Source: CAZLIC01 sp964559535
GTDB lineage: Bacteria > Pseudomonadota > Alphaproteobacteria > Rhodobacterales > Rhodobacteraceae
Assembly: GCA_964559535.1 (NCBI GenBank)
Contig: CAZLIC010000006.1
Span: 34,721 to 98,720, forward strand
Length of the DNA stretch: 64,000 nt
Reading direction: 5' to 3'
In this document: positions 35,332 to 43,223 of the stretch, piece by piece
Layout: every line of letters starts with the position of its first letter
How positions within the stretch are numbered: the stretch's first letter is position 1
The notes under the pieces: model-generated
The model's input: the letters and a program-made list of their open reading frames with translations, nothing else
What the model was told of the DNA's origin: nothing
Database searches by the model: none
Program-made: the position numbers and the translations under genes

Positions 35332-36240
35332 CTAAGCCGAGATCACGGTTCCAGCCGCCCCGTTCAGGATGGCGGCGGCATCTTCCATCCGGCCGATGCC
35401 CGCCAATCGCCCGCCCGAAGCAACAAAATCCGTCCCGGCTGTCACCTTCGGTCCCATCGAACCGGCCGGCAGCGCAAGGTGCCCGGCCTCGACGGCGGAC
35501 AGGCGCGGGATGCGGCGGGCGGCCGGGGTGCCGAACCCCTCCTGCACGCCATCGACATCGGTCAGCATCAGCAGCGCGTCGGCCTTGATCGAGGTTGCCA
35601 GCAGCGCGCTGGCGTGGTCCTTGTCGATCACCGCTTCGACGCCCATCAAGCTGCCATCGGCGCGCCGCACCACTGGGATACCGCCGCCCCCGGCACAGAT
35701 CACCACCACGCCTTGCGACAGCAGCAGGCGGATCACCCGCAGGTCGGGAATCTCGACCGGCTTCGGCGAGGGCACGACGCGCCGCCAGGCTGCGCCATCC
35801 GGGGCAATCGTCCAGCCGCGCTGCGCGGCGAGCGCCTGCGCCTCGGCCTCGGCATAGACCGGGCCCACCGGCTTGGTCGGGTGCCGGAAGGCGGGATCGG
35901 CAGGATCGACCACCACCTGCGTCAGCAGCGTCGCGACCGGGCGGTCGTGGCCCAGCGCGTTCTCCAGCTCCTGCTCGATCAGATAGCCGATCATGCCTTC
36001 GGTTTCCGCGCCCAGCATGTCCAGCGGGTCGGGCGTCTCGGGCCGGTAGGCAGCACCCTGCAAGGCCAGCAGACCGACCTGCGGGCCGTTGCCGTGCGTG
36101 ACGACCAGATCATGCCCTGCGCGCACCAGCCCGGCCAATGCCAGCGCCGCGCGCGCCGCATTGGCACGCTGCACCACGGCCGTCATCGGCTCGCCCCGCC
36201 GCAGCAGTGCGTTGCCGCCAAGGGCTGCAACCACCAGCAC
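35332..36240 (-). CDS. arcC: Carbamate kinase
   Basis: A 302-residue amino-acid-kinase-fold enzyme that makes ATP from carbamoyl phosphate, the energy-yielding last step of the arginine deiminase pathway. Visible are VVAALGGNALLRRGE at the N-terminus, VVTHGNGPQVGLLALQ, VCAGGGGIPVVR and IDKDHASALLA. Length is normal. It follows the ornithine carbamoyltransferase gene by three bases. Confidence 0.94.
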   Translation of the reverse strand: MLVVAALGGNALLRRGEPMTAVVQRANAARAALALAGLVRAGHDLVVTHGNGPQVGLLALQGAAYRPETPDPLDMLGAETEGMIGYLIEQELENALGHDRPVATLLTQVVVDPADPAFRHPTKPVGPVYAEAEAQALAAQRGWTIAPDGAAWRRVVPSPKPVEIPDLRVIRLLLSQGVVVICAGGGGIPVVRRADGSLMGVEAVIDKDHASALLATSIKADALLMLTDVDGVQEGFGTPAARRIPRLSAVEAGHLALPAGSMGPKVTAGTDFVASGGRLAGIGRMEDAAAILNGAAGTVISA

Positions 36241-36243
36241 CCG

Positions 36244-37245
36244 TTAGCCCCCCAGCGTGGCGACAAGCACCGCCTTGATCGTATGCAGCCGGTTCTCGGC
36301 CTGGTCGAAGACGATCGAGGCCGCGCTCTCGAACACCTCGTCGCTCACCTCCATCTCGGTCAGGCCGAACTTTTCGGCAATCTCGCGCCCCACCGCCGTT
36401 TCGGTGTTGTGGAAGGCGGGCAGGCAATGCATGAACCGCGCCCTGGGATTGCCGGTGCGCGCCATCATCGCAGCGTCAATCCGCCATGGCGTCAGAAGTT
36501 TTATCCGCTCGGCCCATTTCGCCTCGGCCTCGCCCATCGATACCCAGACATCGGTGTACAGGAAATCGGCACCCTTCACCGCCTCGTCGGGGTCCTTGGT
36601 CACGGTGATGCGCGCGCCGGTCTCCTCTGCGATGGCCAGAGCCTCGTCGATCACCGGCTTTTTCGGCCAGCAGGCCTTGGGACCGCCCAGACGCACGTCC
36701 ATCCCCATCTTGGCCCCGCCGATCAACAGGCTTTCGCCGACGTTGTTGCCCGCGTCGCCCAGGAAGGCGAAGGCGATCTTGCGCAGCGGCTTTTCGGCAT
36801 GTTCCTGCATGGTCAGGAAATCGGCCAGCACCTGGGTCGGGTGAAACTGGTCGGTCAGCCCGTTGTAGACCGGCACACCGGCGTGGCGCGCCAGTTCCTC
36901 GACGATCTCCTGGCCGAAGCCGCGATATTCGATGGCATCATAGACCCGGCCCAGAACGCGAGCGGTGTCCCGGACGCTTTCCTTGTGGCCGATATGGCTG
37001 CCGGACGGCCCGAGATAGGTCACATGCGCGCCCTGATCATGCGCGGCGACCTCGAAGCCGACGCGGGTACGGGTGCTGTCCTTCTCGAAGATCAGGGCGA
37101 TTTCGCGCCCCCGGAGCATCTGCTGCTCGGTCCCGGCGTATTTCGCGGCCTTCAGGTCAGCCGAGAGTTTCAGAAGAAAGCCGATTTCCGCCGGGGTATA
37201 GTCCCGCAGCGTCAGGAAATGGCGGTTGCGCAGGTTGAAGCTCAT
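36244..37245 (-). CDS. arcB: Ornithine carbamoyltransferase, catabolic type
   Basis: A 333-residue enzyme converting citrulline and phosphate to ornithine and carbamoyl phosphate in this pathway. The carbamoyl-phosphate loop STRTR, FHPTQ, and the ornithine loop FMHCLPAFH are present. The length and position between arcA and arcC indicate the catabolic role and not biosynthesis, although the sequence alone cannot exclude reversible use. Confidence 0.94.
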   Translation of the reverse strand: MSFNLRNRHFLTLRDYTPAEIGFLLKLSADLKAAKYAGTEQQMLRGREIALIFEKDSTRTRVGFEVAAHDQGAHVTYLGPSGSHIGHKESVRDTARVLGRVYDAIEYRGFGQEIVEELARHAGVPVYNGLTDQFHPTQVLADFLTMQEHAEKPLRKIAFAFLGDAGNNVGESLLIGGAKMGMDVRLGGPKACWPKKPVIDEALAIAEETGARITVTKDPDEAVKGADFLYTDVWVSMGEAEAKWAERIKLLTPWRIDAAMMARTGNPRARFMHCLPAFHNTETAVGREIAEKFGLTEMEVSDEVFESAASIVFDQAENRLHTIKAVLVATLGG

Positions 37246-37263
37246 GGTTCTTTCCTTTTCAGG

Positions 37264-38493
37264 TCACGCCGGGTCTCGGATCGTCGGGCAGGTCATGCAA
37301 TGCCCGCCGCCGCGGCCCCGGCCCAGCTCGGCCCCCGGCATTTCGCGCACGTCGATGCCTTCGGCGCGCAGCATGGCGTTGGTGTCGTCGTTGCGGTCGT
37401 AGCCGACGATCACGCCGGGACGGAGCGCCACCACGTTGTTGCCGTCGTTCCATTGCTCGCGCGCACGCTCGGCCTGGTCGCTGCCGCCGGTGGGCACGAT
37501 CCTCAGTTTCCTGAAGCCGATGATCTCCGCGACAACCTCGAAGATCGGGCGGCGGTCCTCGGTGACGCGGAACGGCTTGCCCGCGCCGCCGGGGCGCAGG
37601 TCGAAGCAGGTGATGCCATCGGCGACTTCCTTGAAGGTCGTCACGACATCGCCGCCGCAGAAGGTGAACACGGTGTCGAGATGCATCGCCGAGCGGGTGC
37701 GCGGCAGGCGGCAGGCGACGACACGCGACGCCACGCCCTGGTCGAACAGGGCTTGCGCGAAAAGTCCGATCCCCTGCGCCGACGACCGCTCGCCCATGCC
37801 GACCAGAACGGTATCCTTGCCCACCGGCATGATGTCGCCGCCTTCAAGGCTGGCCGGGCCGAAATCCCGCGCCGGATCGCCGAACAGCTCGCGCACCTTG
37901 CCGGCGAATTTCGGATGGTGGCGGTAGATCGCGGTGGTGAGCAGCGTCTCGGGCTTGCGCGCCGCCCAGAACATCGGGTTCAGCGACACGCCGCCGTGGA
38001 CAAAGGCGCTGTTGTCGCGGGTGAAGATCATGTTCGGCAGCGGCGGCAGGATGAACCCGGACTTGCCAAGCCAGGCCCCGAACAGTCCTTCCGGCACGAA
38101 GGGCAGATCGCCCACCGTCAGCCCGCCGATCAGCCAGCGCGCCAGATCGACGCCCGACAATCCCTCCATCCACAGGCGCAGGGGCTCCACCATGCCCGCG
38201 CCCACGGTGGTCAGCGTCACCCGGTGGTCCAGGACAAAGGCCCGGCCCGCCGGGATGTCCAGCGTCTCGGCCAGAAGGTCGTTGGCGTCCAGCACCTCGA
38301 TGCCTTCCGCGCGCATCAGGTCGGTAAAGACGGCATGGTCCTTGATCGCCTGCTTGACCCAGAACACATCGTCGAACAGCAGCTCGTCGCAGTTTTCCGG
38401 CGTCAGGCGGCGATGCGCGAGGCCGGGGCGGCAGACGATCACCTGGCGCAGGCGACCGGACTCGGAATGGACGCCGAGGGAAGGTTGGGACAT
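37264..38493 (-). CDS. arcA: Arginine deiminase
   Basis: A 409-residue enzyme that hydrolyses arginine to citrulline and ammonia. Seen are MIFTRDNSAFVHGGV, LEGGDIMPVG, HLDTVFTF and the nucleophilic cysteine in RGRGGGHCMTCPTIRDP close to the C-terminus. It is the first enzyme of the pathway and follows the carrier gene by 13 bases. Ammonia release also counters acid stress. Confidence 0.95.
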   Translation of the reverse strand: MSQPSLGVHSESGRLRQVIVCRPGLAHRRLTPENCDELLFDDVFWVKQAIKDHAVFTDLMRAEGIEVLDANDLLAETLDIPAGRAFVLDHRVTLTTVGAGMVEPLRLWMEGLSGVDLARWLIGGLTVGDLPFVPEGLFGAWLGKSGFILPPLPNMIFTRDNSAFVHGGVSLNPMFWAARKPETLLTTAIYRHHPKFAGKVRELFGDPARDFGPASLEGGDIMPVGKDTVLVGMGERSSAQGIGLFAQALFDQGVASRVVACRLPRTRSAMHLDTVFTFCGGDVVTTFKEVADGITCFDLRPGGAGKPFRVTEDRRPIFEVVAEIIGFRKLRIVPTGGSDQAERAREQWNDGNNVVALRPGVIVGYDRNDDTNAMLRAEGIDVREMPGAELGRGRGGGHCMTCPTIRDPA

Positions 38494-38506
38494 GAGAAGG
38501 CTCCGG

Positions 38507-39943
38507 TCAGAGGAAAGTGGCGACGCCGAGCGCGGCCATGATGAAGATCGTCAGGATCAGCAAGAGCGGCCAGACAAAGGCCAGCCAGCGCTCGTAGGGC
38601 ACCCGCGCGATGGCCAGCCCGCCGATCACCACGGCGAAGGTCGGGTTGATCAGGTTCACCAGCCCGTTGGCCGACTGATAGGCGGTGACGGCCAGCGACC
38701 GGTCCACCCCGGCAAAGTCCGACAGCGGCGCAAGGATCGGCATCGACAGCACCGCAAGGCCCGACGAGGACGGGACGAAGAAGCTCATCCCGACCTGGAT
38801 CCAGTAAAGCAGCGTGATGAAGGCCAGTTCCGACAGGCCCGCAACCGCGTTGGCGGCGGCGTTCAGGATGGTGTCGGCGATCAGCCCCTGTTCCATGACG
38901 ACCACGATGCCGCGCGCCAGCCCGATCACCAGCGCCACGCCCAGAAGGTCGCGCGCGCCATCGACAAAGGCCCCGGTCAGGCGCTTCTCGCCCAGCCGGC
39001 CGATCAATCCGGCGACAATGGCGGCAGCGATGAAGAGCGAGCCCATCTGCGCCATCCACCAGCCCTGGCTTGACACGCCCCAGATCAGCGCCGCGAAGGT
39101 CAGCGCAAAGACGACCAGCACCGCCGACTGCGTGCCGGTCAGCGCTGCATCGCCCGTGTTTGCGGATCCGGCAAAGGCGGCCCGGTGGTCTGCGGCAAGG
39201 TCCGCCACGCGCGATTGCGACGGGTCCCGCCGCACGCGCGTGGCATAGCGCATGACATAGGCGATACAGATCGCAAGGCCGCCCAGCAGGATCACCAGCC
39301 GCAGCGCCAGCCCGTCGGTGAAGGGCACGCCCGCCGCGTTGGAGGCGATGACGGTGGCGAATGGGTTGATCGTGGAGCCCAGCGTGCCGATGCCCGCGCC
39401 CAGAAGGATGATGGCCGCGCCCGTCACCGCGTCGTATCCAGCGGCGATCATCACCGGCACCAGAAGCCCGTAGAAGGCCAACGTCTCTTCGGCCATGCCG
39501 TAGGTGGTGCCGCCAAGCGCGAACAGGCTCATCAGGATCGGGATCATCCAGATCTCGCGCCCCTTCAGCCTGGCCATCGCGCGGCGGATGCCGGTGTCGA
39601 TGGCGCCGGTGGCGTTGACTACCCCCAGAAAACCGCCGAGCAGAATCACGAACAGCGCCACGTCGATGGCGTTGGCGGCATAGCTGTCGGGGTCATAGAA
39701 CCCCGCGACCGGCGCCATCAGGACGTCTAGGATGCCCTGCGGGTTGGCTTCGACCGTCTTGTAGGTGCCTGCGACCGCGATCTCGCGACCGACCGCCTCG
39801 TTCTCGACCCGGTCGAAACGACCGGCGGGTATGATCCAGGTCAGGCCCGCAACCAGCACAATCAACGCGAAGAGGATCGTGTAGGCGGTCGGGAAGCGGG
39901 CGGCCAAGCGGTCGGTTCCCGGAACGGTGTTGACGTCGCTCAT
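38507..39943 (-). CDS. arcD: YfcC/ArcD-like carrier, probable arginine-ornithine exchanger
   Basis: A 478-residue integral membrane protein with about twelve helices. Landmarks of the YfcC/DcuC-type basic-amino-acid antiporter family include the N-terminal WIIPAGRFDRVE, GIGTLGSTINPFATVIASNA, FVPSSSGLAVLSMPILAPL and QSANGLVNLINPTFAVV. Being first in the arcABC operon it most likely exchanges external arginine for ornithine. AAGGAA before the ATG at 39943 fixes the start; a longer reading from 40117 overlaps the methyltransferase gene. Confidence 0.85.
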   Translation of the reverse strand: MSDVNTVPGTDRLAARFPTAYTILFALIVLVAGLTWIIPAGRFDRVENEAVGREIAVAGTYKTVEANPQGILDVLMAPVAGFYDPDSYAANAIDVALFVILLGGFLGVVNATGAIDTGIRRAMARLKGREIWMIPILMSLFALGGTTYGMAEETLAFYGLLVPVMIAAGYDAVTGAAIILLGAGIGTLGSTINPFATVIASNAAGVPFTDGLALRLVILLGGLAICIAYVMRYATRVRRDPSQSRVADLAADHRAAFAGSANTGDAALTGTQSAVLVVFALTFAALIWGVSSQGWWMAQMGSLFIAAAIVAGLIGRLGEKRLTGAFVDGARDLLGVALVIGLARGIVVVMEQGLIADTILNAAANAVAGLSELAFITLLYWIQVGMSFFVPSSSGLAVLSMPILAPLSDFAGVDRSLAVTAYQSANGLVNLINPTFAVVIGGLAIARVPYERWLAFVWPLLLILTIFIMAALGVATFL

Positions 39944-40003
39944 GCGGTGTTCCTTTCTGACGGGGCGGGGTGCTGATCGATCACCACCTCCCGAATGGGG
40001 GAA

Positions 40004-40017
40004 TTGGTGCCGATCAG
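40004..40017 (-). promoter_or_regulatory. Possible FNR-type box upstream of the arc operon
   Basis: On the minus strand CTGATCGGCACCAA resembles the FNR consensus TTGAT-N4-ATCAA (eight of ten positions in the symmetric sense, TGAT half intact). It lies about 65 bases before the first gene of the arc operon. Arginine deiminase operons are commonly FNR/ANR-activated, so the site is reasonable but unproven. It overlaps the stop codon of the neighbouring gene. Confidence 0.35.
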
Positions 40018-40667
40018 GTCGTTGCGCCGTCGGTACGGCCCATGGGCAGATAGGCGGGCACCCTACGTGCCCAGGTGTCATATTCAGCGCCAAACTGCGC
40101 GCGGGCCTCGGCCTCATCGCTGCGGGACAGGCGGAGGTACATCCAGATCAACACGGGATACATCGCCAGCGTCAGGATCGTAGGCCATTGCACCAGAAAC
40201 CCAGTCAGGATTAGCACAAAGCCCACATACTGCGGATGCCGGATCCGCGCGTAAGGCCCAGTCGTCGCCAGCCGCCCGGCGCGCTGCGCCGCGTGAAGCA
40301 CCGGCCAGGCCACCGAGAGCAGCCAGAACCCCGCCCCGATCAACACGAAACTGAGCAAGTGAAACGGTCCGAAATGCGGATTGGCTTTCCAACCGAACAT
40401 CATCTCGGGCAGGTGCCCGGCATCATGCGAGAACCAGTCGATGGCGGGATAGGCGGATTGCAGCCAGCCGGACAGAAGGTAGATCGTCAGGGGAAAGCCG
40501 TACATCTCGGCAAACAAGGCCACCAGAAAGGCGCTGAAGGCACCGAAACTGCGCCAGTCGCGCGGGCTCTGCGGCTTCGCGAAGCTCAGGGCGAAGATGA
40601 TGAAGACCGCCGCGTTGACGAAGGCGAGCAGCCAGAGACCATAAGCCGGTGCGGTTTCGGGTGTCAT
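40014..40667 (-). CDS. Isoprenylcysteine methyltransferase-family membrane protein
   Basis: A 217-residue protein with about five membrane helices and the ICMT-type motif YARIRHPQYVGFVLILTGFL in its C-terminal third, followed by DEAEARAQFGAEYDTWARRV. Relatives methylate small molecules or lipids with S-adenosylmethionine, and homologues are frequent in heavy-metal clusters without a defined role. Its start overlaps the DUF2933 gene (ATGA). Confidence 0.78.
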   Translation of the reverse strand: MTPETAPAYGLWLLAFVNAAVFIIFALSFAKPQSPRDWRSFGAFSAFLVALFAEMYGFPLTIYLLSGWLQSAYPAIDWFSHDAGHLPEMMFGWKANPHFGPFHLLSFVLIGAGFWLLSVAWPVLHAAQRAGRLATTGPYARIRHPQYVGFVLILTGFLVQWPTILTLAMYPVLIWMYLRLSRSDEAEARAQFGAEYDTWARRVPAYLPMGRTDGATT

Positions 40668-40975
40668 GACGGCTTTCCTCTCTCGTCCTCGACACTGGTC
40701 GCCGCAGAAAGCCCGGATGCAACGTTCTTGTCGGATCTGCCGTGGTTGCCGTGGCCTCCGCCATGCCCATGGCCGCCGTGCATCAGCGAGTGCAGTCCGA
40801 GGCAGGCAAAGAGCGGCAGGATCAGAAGAATGCTGCCGAACGGGATGTGAACCCGGTGTTCATAGACCAGAAGCAGCGCGGCGATGCCTGCAAATCCGAT
40901 CAGCGCCATTCCCCAGCGCGTCCTGAACCAGGCGCCAGAGGCTTGGTTTCCAACAGAATGATGGTGCTCGTTCAT
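40664..40975 (-). CDS. DUF2933 small His-rich membrane protein
   Basis: A 103-residue protein with two hydrophobic helices (GMALIGFAGIAALLLVYEHR and SILLILPLFACLGLHSLMHG), then a His/Gly-rich tail (HGHGGGHGNHG). This is the layout of DUF2933 proteins associated with copper resistance genes. The His-rich N-terminus (MNEHHH) and tail could bind metal ions on one membrane side. Divergent from the small secreted protein at 41176. Confidence 0.75.
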   Translation of the reverse strand: MNEHHHSVGNQASGAWFRTRWGMALIGFAGIAALLLVYEHRVHIPFGSILLILPLFACLGLHSLMHGGHGHGGGHGNHGRSDKNVASGLSAATSVEDERGKPS

Positions 40976-41175
40976 GGTCCGTCCTCCGATGACAAGGGCC
41001 TCGGCCCCGCACGCAGAAACAGACGCATGAGCGGCGTCGCCATTACACCCAACCACCGCACTCATTGCAGCAGACCGCCGAAGACCGCAGTTTCTCAAGG
41101 TCGACAGTGGCACCGACCCGGACTTCGTTGATCCAGGTCAACGCGTGTTTCCGCCAGTTGCTCCAGGTTGGCCGC

Positions 41176-41556
41176 ATGGATGGAATTTGGCAGTCGGAGA
41201 TGGGTTCATGGTCGCGCGCGTTCCGCGCCGTGCTGACGGCATTTCTCTTGGGGCTGAGCGTCCTGTCCCTTGTGACCGTTTCCCCGGCGGCAAACGCCGA
41301 TCCCCGATCCGAACCGCCGATTGTCACCCCCGCTCATTCGGCGGCGACACAACAGGATGACTGCAGTCTGCCGACTGGAAACGCCTCATATCATTGCCAG
41401 CTCCCGACCGTGGTGGTCGCTGAGAACGTATTCGACGCGAAACACCCGATCCGGGTCATCAGCATCCAGTGGGTGTTCGAAGGACAAGCGGACCGCACGC
41501 AGCACCGACCGAACGACCCGCTCCGGCCGCCAAGCGCAGTTTTCGACTTCGGCTGA
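41176..41556 (+). CDS. Small secreted protein, DUF2946-like layout
   Basis: A 126-residue protein with a hydrophobic leader (FRAVLTAFLLGLSVLSLVTV), mature part beginning SPAANADPRSEP, a cysteine pair in CSLPTGNASYHCQL and a proline-containing end (PLRPPSAVFDFG). The CSxxxGxASxxCQL segment is close to CSDGSGHASCQL of the protein at 27532, linking the two. It stands just upstream of the two sigma factors. Start at 41200 is an alternative. Confidence 0.55.
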   Translation: MDGIWQSEMGSWSRAFRAVLTAFLLGLSVLSLVTVSPAANADPRSEPPIVTPAHSAATQQDDCSLPTGNASYHCQLPTVVVAENVFDAKHPIRVISIQWVFEGQADRTQHRPNDPLRPPSAVFDFG

Positions 41557-41649
41557 AACCAGAACTTCCTTGAGCAATGGCCGACCGCCACCGTCGGCGC
41601 TGCCTTTCGGGGGTTCTCCTCCCCCGATTGACAGCGGAAGGAACGCGCC

Positions 41650-42267
41650 ATGCTCCACACTGACCTTTCCCGCCAGGCACCGCCACTTTCAAGCGTGGTC
41701 GAACCTGATCCGCGCACAAGGCTCGCCACACGGCAAAAGGCCTATCTGAACTACCTGCGCCGAAGGATCGCTGACCCGAGTGCCGCGGAAGACGTGTTGC
41801 AGGATTTCAACCTGAAAGTCATCTGCGCCACGAACCGGACGAAACCCATACGCAACACCGATGCCTGGCTGGCCCGCATCCTGCGCAACAGCTTGTTCGA
41901 CCATTACCGTCGCCGTGACGCGCGTCGGCGGGCGGAAAGGGCCTATTGCGATCATGTCCTCCTTCTCTCGGCCCCGGTCGAGGACGCGGCAGAGGCTCCA
42001 CCTGCCAGCGAAGACTTTGCCGCAGTGGAAACAGCACTAGAGAGCCTTCGCCCCGATTACGCCGAACTGATCCGTGCGCTGTATCTTCGCGGCGTGCCGC
42101 GCGACGCGTTCGCACTGGAAATTGGTGTAGAGGTTGGCACACTGAATGTGCGCACCCTGCGGGCCAGACGGGCGCTGCGCGCCTGCCTGGACCATCAGGC
42201 GGAAGCGTCTGGGGAGTACAATCGCGCCTTGAACGGCACAGGAAACGCAATGGAGACCGTGAGATGA
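41650..42267 (+). CDS. ECF-type RNA polymerase sigma factor
   Basis: A 205-residue sigma-70 family protein. Region 2: QKAYLNYLRRRIADPSAAED, then VLQDFNLKV and DAWLARILRNSLFDHYRRRD. Region 4: SLRPDYAELIRALYLRGVPRDAFALEIGVEVGTLNVRTLRARRALRACL. No anti-sigma factor gene follows. Instead its stop overlaps a second sigma gene (ATGA), so the two are made together. GCGGAAGGAA precedes the start. Confidence 0.85.
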   Translation: MLHTDLSRQAPPLSSVVEPDPRTRLATRQKAYLNYLRRRIADPSAAEDVLQDFNLKVICATNRTKPIRNTDAWLARILRNSLFDHYRRRDARRRAERAYCDHVLLLSAPVEDAAEAPPASEDFAAVETALESLRPDYAELIRALYLRGVPRDAFALEIGVEVGTLNVRTLRARRALRACLDHQAEASGEYNRALNGTGNAMETVR

Positions 42268-42857
42268 CCCGGAAAGCCGTCGAGGCTGTCCTTCTGGAAG
42301 ACCAGCGCCGGTTTCTGGGCTTCCTGGTCAGCCGCTTGCGCAACGTCGATGACGCGATGGACGTGATGCAGGATTTCGCCGCCAGGGCGATCACGCGGGC
42401 TGATGACCTGCGTGACGTTGCCAGCCTGCGCGGCTGGCTCAGTCGGCTTCTGGCCACCACACTTGCCGATCACCAGCGAAAATCTTCGCGCCGACGGCAG
42501 CGGGAAATGTCCGCCGAAGTCGAGTCCGAGACGCTGGACATCTTGGCTGAACCCGATGCCGAAATCGACGCCGCGATCTGCGAATGCATCGCCGACATGA
42601 TCCGCCATATGCCGCAGGGACAGGCCGACCTGATAAGGCGGATCGACCTTCAGGAAGAAGGGCGGGCGGCGGTTGCCGTTTCGCTCGGCATTTCCCTGGG
42701 CACGCTCGCCGTGCGGCTGCATCGGGCCCGGACCAGATTGCGGGACCTGCTGATGCAGATGTGCCTGACCTGCCCGGATCACGGGTTCCTTGATTGCGAA
42801 TGCGCCCGCGCCCGCAAACGGGCCGCAGAAACTTTGCCCGCTCCCGTCAAGGTGTAA
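42264..42857 (+). CDS. ECF-type sigma factor with C-terminal Cys-rich tail
   Basis: A 197-residue sigma factor. Region 2: RRFLGFLVSRLRNVDDAMDV MQDF and SLRGWLSRLLATTLADHQRK. Region 4: GQADLIRRIDLQEEGRAAVA followed by SLGISLGTLAVRLHRARTRL. The tail CLTCPDHGFLDCEC (four cysteines and a histidine) resembles the Cys-rich domain by which CorE-type ECF factors sense copper directly. Metal control of its activity is therefore likely but inferred. Confidence 0.85.
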   Translation: MTRKAVEAVLLEDQRRFLGFLVSRLRNVDDAMDVMQDFAARAITRADDLRDVASLRGWLSRLLATTLADHQRKSSRRRQREMSAEVESETLDILAEPDAEIDAAICECIADMIRHMPQGQADLIRRIDLQEEGRAAVAVSLGISLGTLAVRLHRARTRLRDLLMQMCLTCPDHGFLDCECARARKRAAETLPAPVKV

Positions 42858-42945
42858 TGTTTGCAGCCCCGAAGCGTCCATACTGTGGCAACGGCGAGCA
42901 CTGTTCGGCCTTGCCGGAACCTGAACCAATCGACGGGAGACGACA

Positions 42946-43152
42946 ATGAGCACGCATGAAACCAACGTTCTGGCCGAGACCGAGGCGGGCGGCTGCTGTG
43001 GTGGCGGATCGCAGCAGGCGAAACACCACGAGCATGGGCACGGCCGTGCGCAGCGCGACCAGACAACCAGCGAAAATTCGCAAACGGTGGAAGCCTCGCC
43101 CACGGCCGCGGTGCAAAAGCCGGTCGGCAAATCGGGCTGCTGCTGTTCCTGA
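42946..43152 (+). CDS. Cys/His-rich mini-protein (probable metal-binding peptide)
   Basis: A 68-residue soluble protein with CCGGG near residue 17, HHEHGHGR at ~27-34 and a terminal GCCCS. Six cysteines and five histidines in so small a chain strongly suggest metal sequestration or delivery. No family was recognised. GGGAG at 42933-42937 supports the ATG. It precedes the metal ATPase at 43224, so it may hand metal to it. Confidence 0.7.
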   Translation: MSTHETNVLAETEAGGCCGGGSQQAKHHEHGHGRAQRDQTTSENSQTVEASPTAAVQKPVGKSGCCCS

Positions 43153-43223
43153 ATGAATTACCGTGCGGCGCGCCGGGTTGCCGGGACGCGCCGCGCAGAA
43201 CCGCCTGACCGGGATGATTAAAA

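Noticed and set aside
34492..38541. Very long plus-strand frame opposite the arc genes
   Set aside because: It is the antisense of arcA, arcB, arcC and prs-like genes, all with clear motifs. GC-rich codons leave stop codons rare on the opposite strand.
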